Assembly: GCA_009773355.1 (NCBI GenBank)
Contig: WRPG01000036.1
Span: 1-52,644, forward strand
DNA length: 52,644 nt
Direction of reading: 5' to 3'
From: Limisphaerales bacterium
Lineage (GTDB): Bacteria > Verrucomicrobiota > Verrucomicrobiia > Limisphaerales > SXTU01
A program made the position numbers and the translations under genes. The stretch's first letter is position 1. Each line of letters starts with the position of its first letter. The notes beneath the pieces were generated by a model, which made no database searches, was not told where the DNA came from, and saw nothing but the letters and a program-made list of their open reading frames with translations. This document shows positions 6,562 through 14,240 of the stretch, in pieces.

Positions 6562-9555
6562 ATGAAAACCCATCTGCTCCGCTGCCTTGCCGCGCTCGCC
6601 CTGCTCGTCCCGGCCCACGCCGCCGATGTCACCGTGTCCGACACGCTCGTCGCGCTCGCGTCCAGCGTGAACGGGACGAAGAACTACACCTTCACCGACG
6701 CCGGCTCCGGCCAGAGCGTCACGGTGGCCGTGACGATGTCCCCGTTTTCGCAGACGGCGGGCGAGGTCTTCACCCTGCTCGACAACAGCACGCACCTGGG
6801 CATCGGTCCCGGCGGCACCGGCGACGACAACCATGTGGACAGCACCGAGGGCGTGAACTTCGCCGCGTCGCTCGTGTCGGCGAGCGCCGGCGTGACGGCC
6901 AGCTCGGTGCGCTTCCGCGTCGTCAGCATCGGCCTGCGGAACACCAGCGGCCCGACCCTGAGCTGGGTTTCCTCGGCGACCGGCTCGAACGGCTTTGTCC
7001 TGAATGCCGAGGCGTTGTTCACACTCGACTCGACGACTGCTTCACTCAGCGGCGCGAGCTACGCGGGCCAGTTGCGCTTCGTCACCAGCGACGACCTGCA
7101 ACTCAGCGACGCCGTCACCGGCGGCCTCGGCCTGGTGCTGAACGCGACGTTCTCGACCGATGGCACGACGGTTCAGCCGCCGCTCATCTCATCGTGGTTC
7201 ACGCGCGACTCGGGCCGTTACGCGCGCATCTACGAGACGCTGGCGAATCAGTCCGCCGGCACGACCTCGCTCACCTGGTCGCGCGGCGCGGTGGCGCAGA
7301 CCTTGCCGGCCTACGCGGGCGTGCAGGAAATCAGCTCCTCCGCGAGCTACGTGTATGTCCGCACCACGGGCCTAGGCTTCCACAACATGGGGCCGTGGTA
7401 TCTCGACGCGGGCAAGTCGCAGCTCTTCCCGAATCTCCCCGGCAACACCGCGACGCTCTGGCGCTTCCCGCGCACGCCGAGCGCGTCGGCCTCGCCGACA
7501 CTTACGACGCTCGGCGCGATTGGCTATTTCGTGGACGGCGTGGCGATGTTCGACGGGCAGGACGGCTACTATTGGAACGGCACGGCGGAGGCACAGAGCG
7601 GCACCGGCGGCTTGTGGAATCGCGACGCGTATCCCGAGGAAGGTGTTTCCTTCGACCCTGGCAACGCGCACCAGGAGCAGACCGGCACGTATCACTATCA
7701 CGCCAACCCGCTCGCGCTGCGCTTTCAGCTCGGCGACAACGTGACTTACAACGCGGGGACGAAGACCTGGAGCGAAACCGCCGGCACGCCGACGAAACAC
7801 TCGCCCATCCTCGGCTGGGTGAAGGACGGCTATCCCATCTACGGGCCTTACGGCTACTCCTCGCCAAGCAATTCCAGCAGCGGCATCCGTCGCATGACCA
7901 CCGGCTACCTGTTGCGCAACGGCCAGAACGGCACGGTGAACCTCGCGACGACCGGGCGCGTCACCTTGCCCGCGTGGGCCGCGCGCGGTCGCGTGCGTTC
8001 CGCCACGCTCGCGGCGAACGAATTCGGCCCGAACGTCACCGGCATCTACACCATTGGCCGCTATCACGAGGACTACGAATACCTCGGCGACGTGGGCCAG
8101 ACCCAGGGCGTGAACTTCGACCTCGATGAGCACAACGGCCGCTTCTGCGTCACGCCGGAATTTCCCAACGGCACCTACGCCTACTTCATGACCATCAACA
8201 GCAGCGGCACGCCGGTCTATCCCTACAACATCGGTCGCGTGTTTAAGGGCACGACCAGCGGCGGCCCGGTGACGAGCATCACGGAAACGGTGACGACGAA
8301 CTTCGTCGGCGGCCCGAACGTGCCGGTGAACGTGGCGCGTCCGACGGTCAGCGGCGGAACGGTCACGCTGGCTTGGAGCGCGGCGGAGGGCGGGACTTAC
8401 ACGGTGGAAAGCCGCTCCGAAGTGAACGGCTCGTGGACGCCGGTGGCGACGGGCGTCGCGCTGACGGGCAACGCGGGTTCCCGTGCGGTGACACCCGCTG
8501 GCAGCCGCGCCTTCTACCGCGTCGCCCGCACCGCGCTGGCGAGCTACTCGACGACGGCAGCGGGCACAGGGGGAGGCGGAGGCGGCGGTGGCACGCCGTT
8601 GCCGCCTACCATCGCGAGCGTCACGCCAAACAGCGGCACGGCGAGCGCGTCTGCCACCGTCACTATCACCCTCGGCGGCACGAACCTGCCACCGGCTGAC
8701 GCGGTGCCGACTTCCGTCACGCTCGGCAGCGCGAGCGGCACGGGCATCTCCTACAACGGCAGCGCGGTCTCGGCCACCTTCACGCTGCCGGTCACGACCG
8801 GTTTGCAGAACGTCGTCGTGACCTTCCCCGCGCCCCCGACGGGCGGAGTCGCGCTGACCATCACGGGCACGAACGTCTTCACCGTGAACGCGGCGGGCGG
8901 TGGCGGCGGCGGCGGAACGCCCGCGCCGCCCACCATTGCCAGCGTCACGCCCAACAGTGGCACTGCCAGCGCCTCTGCCACCGTGACCATCACACTCGGT
9001 GGCACGAACCTCCCGCCGGCTGACGCGGTGCCGACTTCCGTCACACTCGGCAGCGCGAGCGGCACGGGCATCAGCTACAACGGCACGGCGGTGACGGCGA
9101 CCTTCACGCTGCCGGTCACGACCGGTTTGCAGAACGTCGTCGTGACCTTCCCCGCGCCGCCGACCGGTGGCGTGGCGCTGGTCATCACGGGCACCAATGT
9201 CTTCACGGTGAACGCAGGGGGTGGCGGAGGCGGCGGAACTTCCGCCACGACCGCACCCGGCGGCACAGCAACGCGCGGCAGCACGGTGACGGTGACCATC
9301 ACGCTCCCCACCGACCCGCCGCAGCCGCCGCTCACGGACATGATGGCGCAGACGATCCTGCCTTCGTCGGTCACGCTGGCGGGCATCACCGGCACCAGCA
9401 TCTCGCGGCCCGCGCAGGGCACGGTGGTCGCCACGTTCGTCATCCCGGCCAACGCCGCGACCGGCGCGCAGAATGTCGTCGTCACCTTCCCGCCGCCGCC
9501 GGGCATGCCAATGGGCGCGACTTACACGCTGACGGGCGGGGTGACGATTCAGTAG
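6562..9555 (+). CDS. Secreted YHYH-domain protein with TIG-like repeats
   Basis: 997 residues from ATG 6562; an open frame extends much further upstream but that part lies opposite the regulator, and a signal peptide starts here (MKTHLLRCLAALALLVPAHA). Residues about 195-590 contain the YHYH domain (GNAHQEQTGTYHYHANPLAL; ILGWVKDGYPIYGPYGY; FDLDEHNGRFCVTPEFPNGT). A short Ig-like domain follows, then a Gly-rich linker and three related beta-sandwich repeats: two 108-residue near-copies starting PPTIASVTPNSGTASASATV and a diverged third, joined by poly-Gly. YHYH proteins are extracytoplasmic and of unknown biochemistry. The next gene encodes an MbnP-MbnH fusion and a second YHYH gene follows, suggesting a common metal or oxidative role. 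Confidence 0.85.
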   Translation: MKTHLLRCLAALALLVPAHAADVTVSDTLVALASSVNGTKNYTFTDAGSGQSVTVAVTMSPFSQTAGEVFTLLDNSTHLGIGPGGTGDDNHVDSTEGVNFAASLVSASAGVTASSVRFRVVSIGLRNTSGPTLSWVSSATGSNGFVLNAEALFTLDSTTASLSGASYAGQLRFVTSDDLQLSDAVTGGLGLVLNATFSTDGTTVQPPLISSWFTRDSGRYARIYETLANQSAGTTSLTWSRGAVAQTLPAYAGVQEISSSASYVYVRTTGLGFHNMGPWYLDAGKSQLFPNLPGNTATLWRFPRTPSASASPTLTTLGAIGYFVDGVAMFDGQDGYYWNGTAEAQSGTGGLWNRDAYPEEGVSFDPGNAHQEQTGTYHYHANPLALRFQLGDNVTYNAGTKTWSETAGTPTKHSPILGWVKDGYPIYGPYGYSSPSNSSSGIRRMTTGYLLRNGQNGTVNLATTGRVTLPAWAARGRVRSATLAANEFGPNVTGIYTIGRYHEDYEYLGDVGQTQGVNFDLDEHNGRFCVTPEFPNGTYAYFMTINSSGTPVYPYNIGRVFKGTTSGGPVTSITETVTTNFVGGPNVPVNVARPTVSGGTVTLAWSAAEGGTYTVESRSEVNGSWTPVATGVALTGNAGSRAVTPAGSRAFYRVARTALASYSTTAAGTGGGGGGGGTPLPPTIASVTPNSGTASASATVTITLGGTNLPPADAVPTSVTLGSASGTGISYNGSAVSATFTLPVTTGLQNVVVTFPAPPTGGVALTITGTNVFTVNAAGGGGGGGTPAPPTIASVTPNSGTASASATVTITLGGTNLPPADAVPTSVTLGSASGTGISYNGTAVTATFTLPVTTGLQNVVVTFPAPPTGGVALVITGTNVFTVNAGGGGGGGTSATTAPGGTATRGSTVTVTITLPTDPPQPPLTDMMAQTILPSSVTLAGITGTSISRPAQGTVVATFVIPANAATGAQNVVVTFPPPPGMPMGATYTLTGGVTIQ
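8602..9216 (+). repeat. Tandem 324-bp coding repeat
   Basis: Two copies, 8602-8892 and 8926-9216, start 324 bp apart and are nearly identical at DNA level. They encode the PPTIASVTPNSGTASASATV beta-sandwich units of the YHYH protein and are separated by poly-Gly (GGC/GGT) linkers. The high DNA identity, with mostly synonymous differences, indicates recent duplication or gene conversion. A third, diverged unit follows at about 9238-9552. Confidence 0.9.
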
Positions 9556-9604
9556 GATTTCGCCATGACACCGCCGCCGCCCAAAACTCTTCTCGCACGC
9601 GGAT

Positions 9605-9671
9605 GGAGCGCAGGTGTCCAACCTGCGCGATGCGGCGGCCTTTCAACGCGCCGGTTGGACACCTGCGCTCC
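9605..9671. repeat. Inverted-repeat element, GGAGCGCAGGTGTCC family
   Basis: Arm 9605-9623 (GGAGCGCAGGTGTCCAACC) and arm 9653-9671 are exact 19-nt reverse complements, with a 29-nt spacer. The right arm ends seven bases before the ATG of the MbnP-MbnH fusion, so its hairpin could affect translation start. The same family occurs at 17947-18013, and a variant lies inside the following gene at 10298-10364. Confidence 0.88.
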
Positions 9672-9678
9672 GTGACGT

Positions 9679-11820
9679 ATGAAGCCGCCGGGACTCACCA
9701 CCAACCAGCGCATCGCCCGCGCTTGGGCGTTGCTCGCGGTGCTGGGGCTGCTGCTCTGGCTCACGCAGCACGCGCGCGGCGCGGAGTCGGAGGTGACGGT
9801 GTCCATCGCGCCGCGCTTCCGGGGCGAGCCGCTGGTGTTTGACCAGCTTCGTTGCACCAACACTGCCGGGCAGGCGCTGACCGTGACGCGTCTGGACATG
9901 TTGCTCTCCGGCGTCGCGGTGCGGCGCGCGAACGGCTCGTGGCTGGAGAAGCACCACTGGTATGCCTTCATCAGCGCACGCGAGGGCCGGACGAACTTCG
10001 TGCTGCGCGGCCTGCCGGCGGGCGACTACGACCGGCTGCGCTTCAACATCGGCGTGCCAACGGAGCAGAACCACGCCAGCCCCGCGCAGTGGGACGCGGC
10101 GCATCCGCTGAACCCGCAGGTCAACGGGCTGCACTGGAACTGGCAGGGCGGCTACGTCTTCCTCGCATTGGAGGGCAAGTGGGCATTGCCACCACGTTTC
10201 GCGGGCGAGCGCGAGGGCTTCGGTGGCGAGCGGGTCAATCCGTTAAGCACCGGTCTGGCGGAGACGGGGTTGAGCCATCCCTCGCCCGCCCTCGGCGGGA
10301 GCGCCGGTGTCCAACCGGCGGGGACGGGCACGCCGCCGAATCGCCGGTTGGACACCGGCGCTCCGCAGGCGGGTTTTTCCTGGCACCTCGCGACGGACCG
10401 GCAACTGATGACTGTGGACGTGCCGGTGACGCTCGCTGTCAGCTCCGCACCGGCTACGGTGCGGCTGGACTTCGACCTCGCCACGGTGTTTGGCGAACTC
10501 ACGCTGGACCGCGACACGCTCTCCACGCACTCGCGCGAGGGCGATGAGCTGGCGGACTGGCTGCGCGGCAACGTGGAGCGGGCCTTCGCGGTGAGCCGTG
10601 CCGGCGGTTTGCAACCGCCGCTGGTAGGGCGGGGTGTCCCCGCCGCGCCGCCGAACGACAGTGGCTCGCGGGTGGCCGGCGGCGGGGTGGGGACACCCCG
10701 CCCTACCAACATCATCGGCACGCCGTATCGCTTCACCTACGCGGCGCATTTCCCCAAGCCCGCATTGCCGCTGGACAATCCGCTGACGGTGGAAGGCGTC
10801 GAGCTGGGGCGGCGGCTTTTCAACGACCCGCTGCTCTCGCGCGGCGAGAAGCAGTCGTGCGCGTCGTGCCATCAGATGGACGGCGGCACGGTGGATGCGG
10901 GCAAGGCGTTCAGCCTCGGCGTGGACGGCCTGGAGGGGAAGCGCAACGCGATGCCGCTCTACAACCTCGCGTGGAAGTCCGAGTTCTTCTGGGATGGCCG
11001 CGCGAAGTCGCTGCGCCAGCAGGCGCTCATGCCGATTCAGGACGAACTGGAGATGCACGAGACGTTGCCGAACGTGGTGGCGAAGTTGAAGGCAGCATCG
11101 GCAAAGACCCCGCCCCGTAGCAGCCGACGTGAGGAGGCTCCAACTTCCCAATCGGCAATCGGCAACCGGCAATCAGCAATCAATCAGAGCCTCCTCACGT
11201 CGGCTGATACCAGTTACGGGGAGATGTTCGCCCGCACCTTTGGCACGCCGGAAATCACGGCGGAACGGGTTGGTCTGGCGCTGGAGCAGTTCCTCATCAC
11301 GGTGACTTCCTTCGATTCAAAGTTCGACCGAGTGCTACGCGGGGAGGCGAAGTTCACCGTGGAGGAACAGCGTGGCTTTGAGCTGTTCCACACCGAGTTC
11401 GACCCGCGCCGCGGCCAGTTCGGCGCGGACTGTTTTCACTGCCACGGCGGGCCGCTGTTCCAGAACGTCGCCTTCGCCAACAACGGCCTCGACCGCGAGC
11501 CGAAGGACTTGGGTCGCTTCCTCGTGACTGGCCGCGACGGCGACAAGGGCAAGTTCTCCGTGCCTTCGCTGCGCAACGTGGAACTCACTGCGCCTTACAT
11601 GCACGACGGCCGGCATCGCACGCTGGAGGAGGCCGTCTTCCACTACGTGCGCAACGTGCAGCGCAGTGACACGCTCGACCCAAACCTCGCCAAGCACCCG
11701 CCCGGCGGCGTGCGCATTCCGCCGCAGGATCTGCACGCGCTCGTGGCGTTCCTGAAAACCCTCACCGACGAGTCGCTGCGGCCTGCGACCCGCCGCGCCG
11801 CCAGCGCGCCATCGCCATGA
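9679..11820 (+). CDS. MbnP-MbnH fusion: copper-type beta protein joined to diheme peroxidase
   Basis: 713 residues from ATG 9679. After an N-terminal membrane/signal segment (about 13-35), residues about 37-290 match the MbnP-like family: LDMLLSGVAV, a GVPTEQNHASP motif, then GLHWNWQGGYVFLALEGKW. Residues about 350-705 are a MauG/MbnH-type diheme cytochrome c peroxidase with CASCH (Cys about 394) and CFHCH (Cys about 585), plus PYMHDGRHRTLEEAVFHYV. In characterised pairs, MbnH oxidises a Trp of MbnP to create a copper site; here both partners are one polypeptide. Three palindromic elements (10298-10364, 10623-10707, 11121-11206) are read through in frame at about residues 207-229, 315-343 and 482-510. 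It sits between two YHYH genes. Families are clear; the effect of the insertions is unknown. Confidence 0.85.
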   Translation: MKPPGLTTNQRIARAWALLAVLGLLLWLTQHARGAESEVTVSIAPRFRGEPLVFDQLRCTNTAGQALTVTRLDMLLSGVAVRRANGSWLEKHHWYAFISAREGRTNFVLRGLPAGDYDRLRFNIGVPTEQNHASPAQWDAAHPLNPQVNGLHWNWQGGYVFLALEGKWALPPRFAGEREGFGGERVNPLSTGLAETGLSHPSPALGGSAGVQPAGTGTPPNRRLDTGAPQAGFSWHLATDRQLMTVDVPVTLAVSSAPATVRLDFDLATVFGELTLDRDTLSTHSREGDELADWLRGNVERAFAVSRAGGLQPPLVGRGVPAAPPNDSGSRVAGGGVGTPRPTNIIGTPYRFTYAAHFPKPALPLDNPLTVEGVELGRRLFNDPLLSRGEKQSCASCHQMDGGTVDAGKAFSLGVDGLEGKRNAMPLYNLAWKSEFFWDGRAKSLRQQALMPIQDELEMHETLPNVVAKLKAASAKTPPRSSRREEAPTSQSAIGNRQSAINQSLLTSADTSYGEMFARTFGTPEITAERVGLALEQFLITVTSFDSKFDRVLRGEAKFTVEEQRGFELFHTEFDPRRGQFGADCFHCHGGPLFQNVAFANNGLDREPKDLGRFLVTGRDGDKGKFSVPSLRNVELTAPYMHDGRHRTLEEAVFHYVRNVQRSDTLDPNLAKHPPGGVRIPPQDLHALVAFLKTLTDESLRPATRRAASAPSP
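10298..10364. repeat. Inverted-repeat element inside CDS (A)
   Basis: Arms 10298-10320 and 10342-10364 are exact 23-nt reverse complements (GGAGCGCCGGTGTCCAACCG...). The element lies within the MbnP-like half of the fusion gene and is translated without a stop as a Gly/Pro/Thr-rich loop. Confidence 0.92.
10623..10707. repeat. Inverted-repeat element inside CDS (B)
   Basis: Arms 10623-10641 and 10689-10707 are exact 19-nt reverse complements (GGTAGGGCGGGGTGTCCCC). It is a different sequence family from element A and lies in the linker between the MbnP-like and peroxidase halves; the frame stays open. Confidence 0.92.
11121..11206. repeat. Inverted-repeat element inside CDS (C)
   Basis: Arms 11121-11140 and 11187-11206 are exact 20-nt reverse complements (CAGCCGACGTGAGGAGGCTC), with an outer CCCCGTA/TACGGGG pair. 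The spacer is a simple array of CGGCAATC/CAGCAATC units. It lies between the two heme motifs of the peroxidase half and is read through in frame. Confidence 0.92.
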
Positions 11821-11955
11821 GCGTCGCACTTCACTTTGCCCGTGTGGGCGAACGGCGGGCGGACCGGAGGCAGTCGTGTGCCCGGTCCGTCCGCCGCGAA
11901 TTCTTGGAAGCGACTTTCGCTTCCGTCGTCCAGTAATCAGCCAGCCAGCACTCGC

Positions 11956-12960
11956 ATGAACCATCGCACCTTCACCCGCCAGACCGTGACGCTCCTCGCG
12001 GTGGTTTCCCTCACCGCCCTGGTTCGCGCGCAAAACCGCCCGGCGGAACCCAAAGGCCCCGGCGGGCGCGGTGGCGAGCAGAAGGGCAAGCAATACGCCG
12101 CGCCGGCGGGTGATGGAAAAAATCCCGCGCCCAGCCAGGTGAGCATTGCGATCGAGGGTGGCTTCCGGGTCATCAAGGCAAACGGCCTGCCGGACCACGC
12201 GCCAGGGCAGTTCCCGAATCGCGGCAACCCGAACGTCGTCGCGGCGCAGAACTACACATACCGCGTGCCGGTGCGGCCGCAGGCCAACGCGCAGTTCACG
12301 CGGCTTGCCATGCACCCGTTCGGCGTCGCGCTCAACGGCGTGGTGTTCGACCCCGGCGCGGCGGAGTGGTGGCAGATGGACCCGCGCTCCGGCTGGACGC
12401 TCGACCCCATCAGCGGCTCGCAGAAGCTCGGGATTGACCGGCACAACGCGCACGTCCAGCCGACCGGCGCGTATCACTACCACGGGATGCCGACGGGGCT
12501 GGTGGAGAAGCTGACCGGCGGCAAGGAGAAGGTCGCGCAAGTCGGCTGGGCGGCGGATGGGTTTCCGATTTACGGCCCGTGGGATTACAGCGACGCGAAG
12601 AGCACGAACAGCGCGGTGAAGCGGATGAAGTCGAGCTACCGGCTGCGCGAGGGCACGCGGGCGAGCGGGCCGGGCGGGAAGTTCGACGGCAGCTACGTGG
12701 AGGACTTCCAGTTCGTCGCGGGGGCGGGCGACTTGGACGAGGCCAACGGGCGTTTCGGCGTGACGCCGGAGTTTCCGCAGGGCACATATCACTACGTGTT
12801 GACGGACGATTTCCCGTTCATCCCGCGCCAGTTCAAAGGCACGCCGGACAGCAGCTTTTTCCGGCACGGCCCCGGTCCGATGCGTTTTGGTGCGGGCGAT
12901 GTGAACTTCAAGGGCGGGCCGGGCGGCAAGGGACCGCCGGGCAAGGGGCGTCCGTTCTAA
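11956..12960 (+). CDS. Secreted YHYH-domain protein
   Basis: 334 residues from ATG 11956; upstream in-frame codons exist, but this start gives the signal peptide MNHRTFTRQTVTLLAVVSLT followed by ALVRAQ. The mature protein opens with a Gly/Pro-rich linker, then a YHYH domain: FGVALNGVVFDPGAAEWW, HNAHVQPTGAYHYHGMPTGL, GWAADGFPIYGPWDYSDA and EANGRFGVTPEFPQGTYHYV. It is the compact, single-domain relative of the 997-residue protein upstream. It lies 135 bp after the MbnP-MbnH fusion and 14 bp before the FHA gene, so it could be the last gene of the YHYH/MbnPH unit or link the two groups. Function unknown; extracytoplasmic. Confidence 0.87.
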   Translation: MNHRTFTRQTVTLLAVVSLTALVRAQNRPAEPKGPGGRGGEQKGKQYAAPAGDGKNPAPSQVSIAIEGGFRVIKANGLPDHAPGQFPNRGNPNVVAAQNYTYRVPVRPQANAQFTRLAMHPFGVALNGVVFDPGAAEWWQMDPRSGWTLDPISGSQKLGIDRHNAHVQPTGAYHYHGMPTGLVEKLTGGKEKVAQVGWAADGFPIYGPWDYSDAKSTNSAVKRMKSSYRLREGTRASGPGGKFDGSYVEDFQFVAGAGDLDEANGRFGVTPEFPQGTYHYVLTDDFPFIPRQFKGTPDSSFFRHGPGPMRFGAGDVNFKGGPGGKGPPGKGRPF

Positions 12961-12974
12961 TCTCACATTTTCCC

Positions 12975-13346
12975 ATGGCTGAAACTTCCTCCCATCGCCG
13001 CAGTGAAGCCACCGTGCCGACGCTCATCGTGGCCGCGCGCCGCGAGCGGGACGTGCGCCCGCACCGGTTGCAGCAAATCGAAGGCGCGGGCGCGCCGCGG
13101 CTCATCCCGCTGGACCGAGAGGAGTTCGTCATGGGACGCGACGAGGCGGCGAACATCCGCATCAACTCCGCGCGCGCGTCGCGGCGGCACGCGCTCATCC
13201 GCCGGCACGAGGAAGGGTTCGAGCTGCTGGACAACGAGAGCCGCAACGGCGTCCTGCTCAACGGGCTGAAGGTGTATTCCGCCGTGCTGCGCGATGGCGA
13301 CGTGGTGCAGGTGGCCGATGGCGTGTTTGTTTATCACGAGAGCTGA
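12975..13346 (+). CDS. Stand-alone FHA-domain protein
   Basis: 123 residues from ATG 12975. After about 35 residues comes an FHA fold with its binding-loop residues: FVMGRDEAANIRINSARASR followed by RHALI, then ELLDNESRNGVLLNG. The Gly-Arg, Ser/Arg-x-x-His and Asn-Gly positions that recognise phospho-Thr are present. FHA proteins dock on phosphorylated partners of Ser/Thr kinases, and an Hanks-type kinase is encoded two genes downstream on the same strand. Only 2 bp separate it from the next gene, indicating translational coupling. It has no membrane segment, so it is cytoplasmic. Confidence 0.9.
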   Translation: MAETSSHRRSEATVPTLIVAARRERDVRPHRLQQIEGAGAPRLIPLDREEFVMGRDEAANIRINSARASRRHALIRRHEEGFELLDNESRNGVLLNGLKVYSAVLRDGDVVQVADGVFVYHES

Positions 13347-13348
13347 AC

Positions 13349-14236
13349 ATGGCGATGATTGTCAAATTCTGGGGCGTGCGCGGGTCCATCCCGGTCACTG
13401 CGCAACGGTCGCGTGTATTCGGGGGCAATACCCCCTGCGTGGAGGTGCGCTGTGACGGCGAGCTGTTCATCTGCGACGCGGGCACGGGCATCCGCGAGCT
13501 GGGCCGCGACCTCGCCCGCCGCGCGCCCGCGCCGAAGGCGGCGCATCTCTTCCTGAGCCATCTGCACCTCGACCACATTCAGGGCCTGCCGTTTTTCCTC
13601 GCAGCGCTGCCGGACCTGCGCGTTCACGTCTATGGCGTGTCCGATGACGACACGAGCCGGAAGCGGCTGCTTTCCGGCGAGCTGGGGGCGGAGTTCTTGC
13701 CGCAAAACGTGGAGCAGCCCCGGGCGAGCCTGGTCTTCGACCATCTGGATGACACGGAGCCACGGCGCGTCGGGGATGTGCGCGTGCGGAGCCTGCCGCT
13801 CAAGCATCCCGGCGGCTGCCACGGGTTTGTCTTCGAGCATGACGGGCGGAAGGTGGTTTATGCGTCGGACGTGGACCTCGACAGCGGCACGTCCGGCGCG
13901 AAAGAGCGCACCGCCACCGCCGACGTGATGACGCTCCGACCGGTGCCGCGCGCGCTGCTCAACGCGGCGCGAGGAGCGGACCTGTTAATTGTGGACGGGC
14001 AATATGACGACCCGCAGTATCGGGCGCATATGGGCAGCGGACATTCGAGTTGCCTCACGGCCACAGACCTCGCCATCCAGGCGGACGTGAAGAACCTTGC
14101 CCTGTTTCACCACGACCCGGACGACCGCGATTCCGACGTGGAGGCGAAAGTGAAGCTCTGCCTCGCCCGCGCCGCCAAGCTCGGGGCCGAGCTGCCCATC
14201 TTCGCCGCGCGCGAGGGCGTGGCGTTGAAACTCTGA
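13349..14236 (+). CDS. MBL-fold metallo-hydrolase
   Basis: 295 residues from ATG 13349 (a second ATG at 13355 is possible). It opens with IVKFWGVRGSIPVTAQRSRV, typical of a subgroup of RNase Z/phosphodiesterase-like metallo-beta-lactamase proteins, and carries the metal motif FLSHLHLDHIQGLPFF (HxHxDH). Further metal-ligand candidates are the His of the GGCHGFVF segment, the Asp of VVYASDVD, and the region GQYDDPQYRAHMGSGHSS. In other bacteria such proteins occur with or fused to signalling domains; the substrate is not established. The setting between FHA and kinase genes suggests a role in the same signalling unit (inference). Confidence 0.85.
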   Translation: MAMIVKFWGVRGSIPVTAQRSRVFGGNTPCVEVRCDGELFICDAGTGIRELGRDLARRAPAPKAAHLFLSHLHLDHIQGLPFFLAALPDLRVHVYGVSDDDTSRKRLLSGELGAEFLPQNVEQPRASLVFDHLDDTEPRRVGDVRVRSLPLKHPGGCHGFVFEHDGRKVVYASDVDLDSGTSGAKERTATADVMTLRPVPRALLNAARGADLLIVDGQYDDPQYRAHMGSGHSSCLTATDLAIQADVKNLALFHHDPDDRDSDVEAKVKLCLARAAKLGAELPIFAAREGVALKL

Positions 14237-14240
14237 CCGC

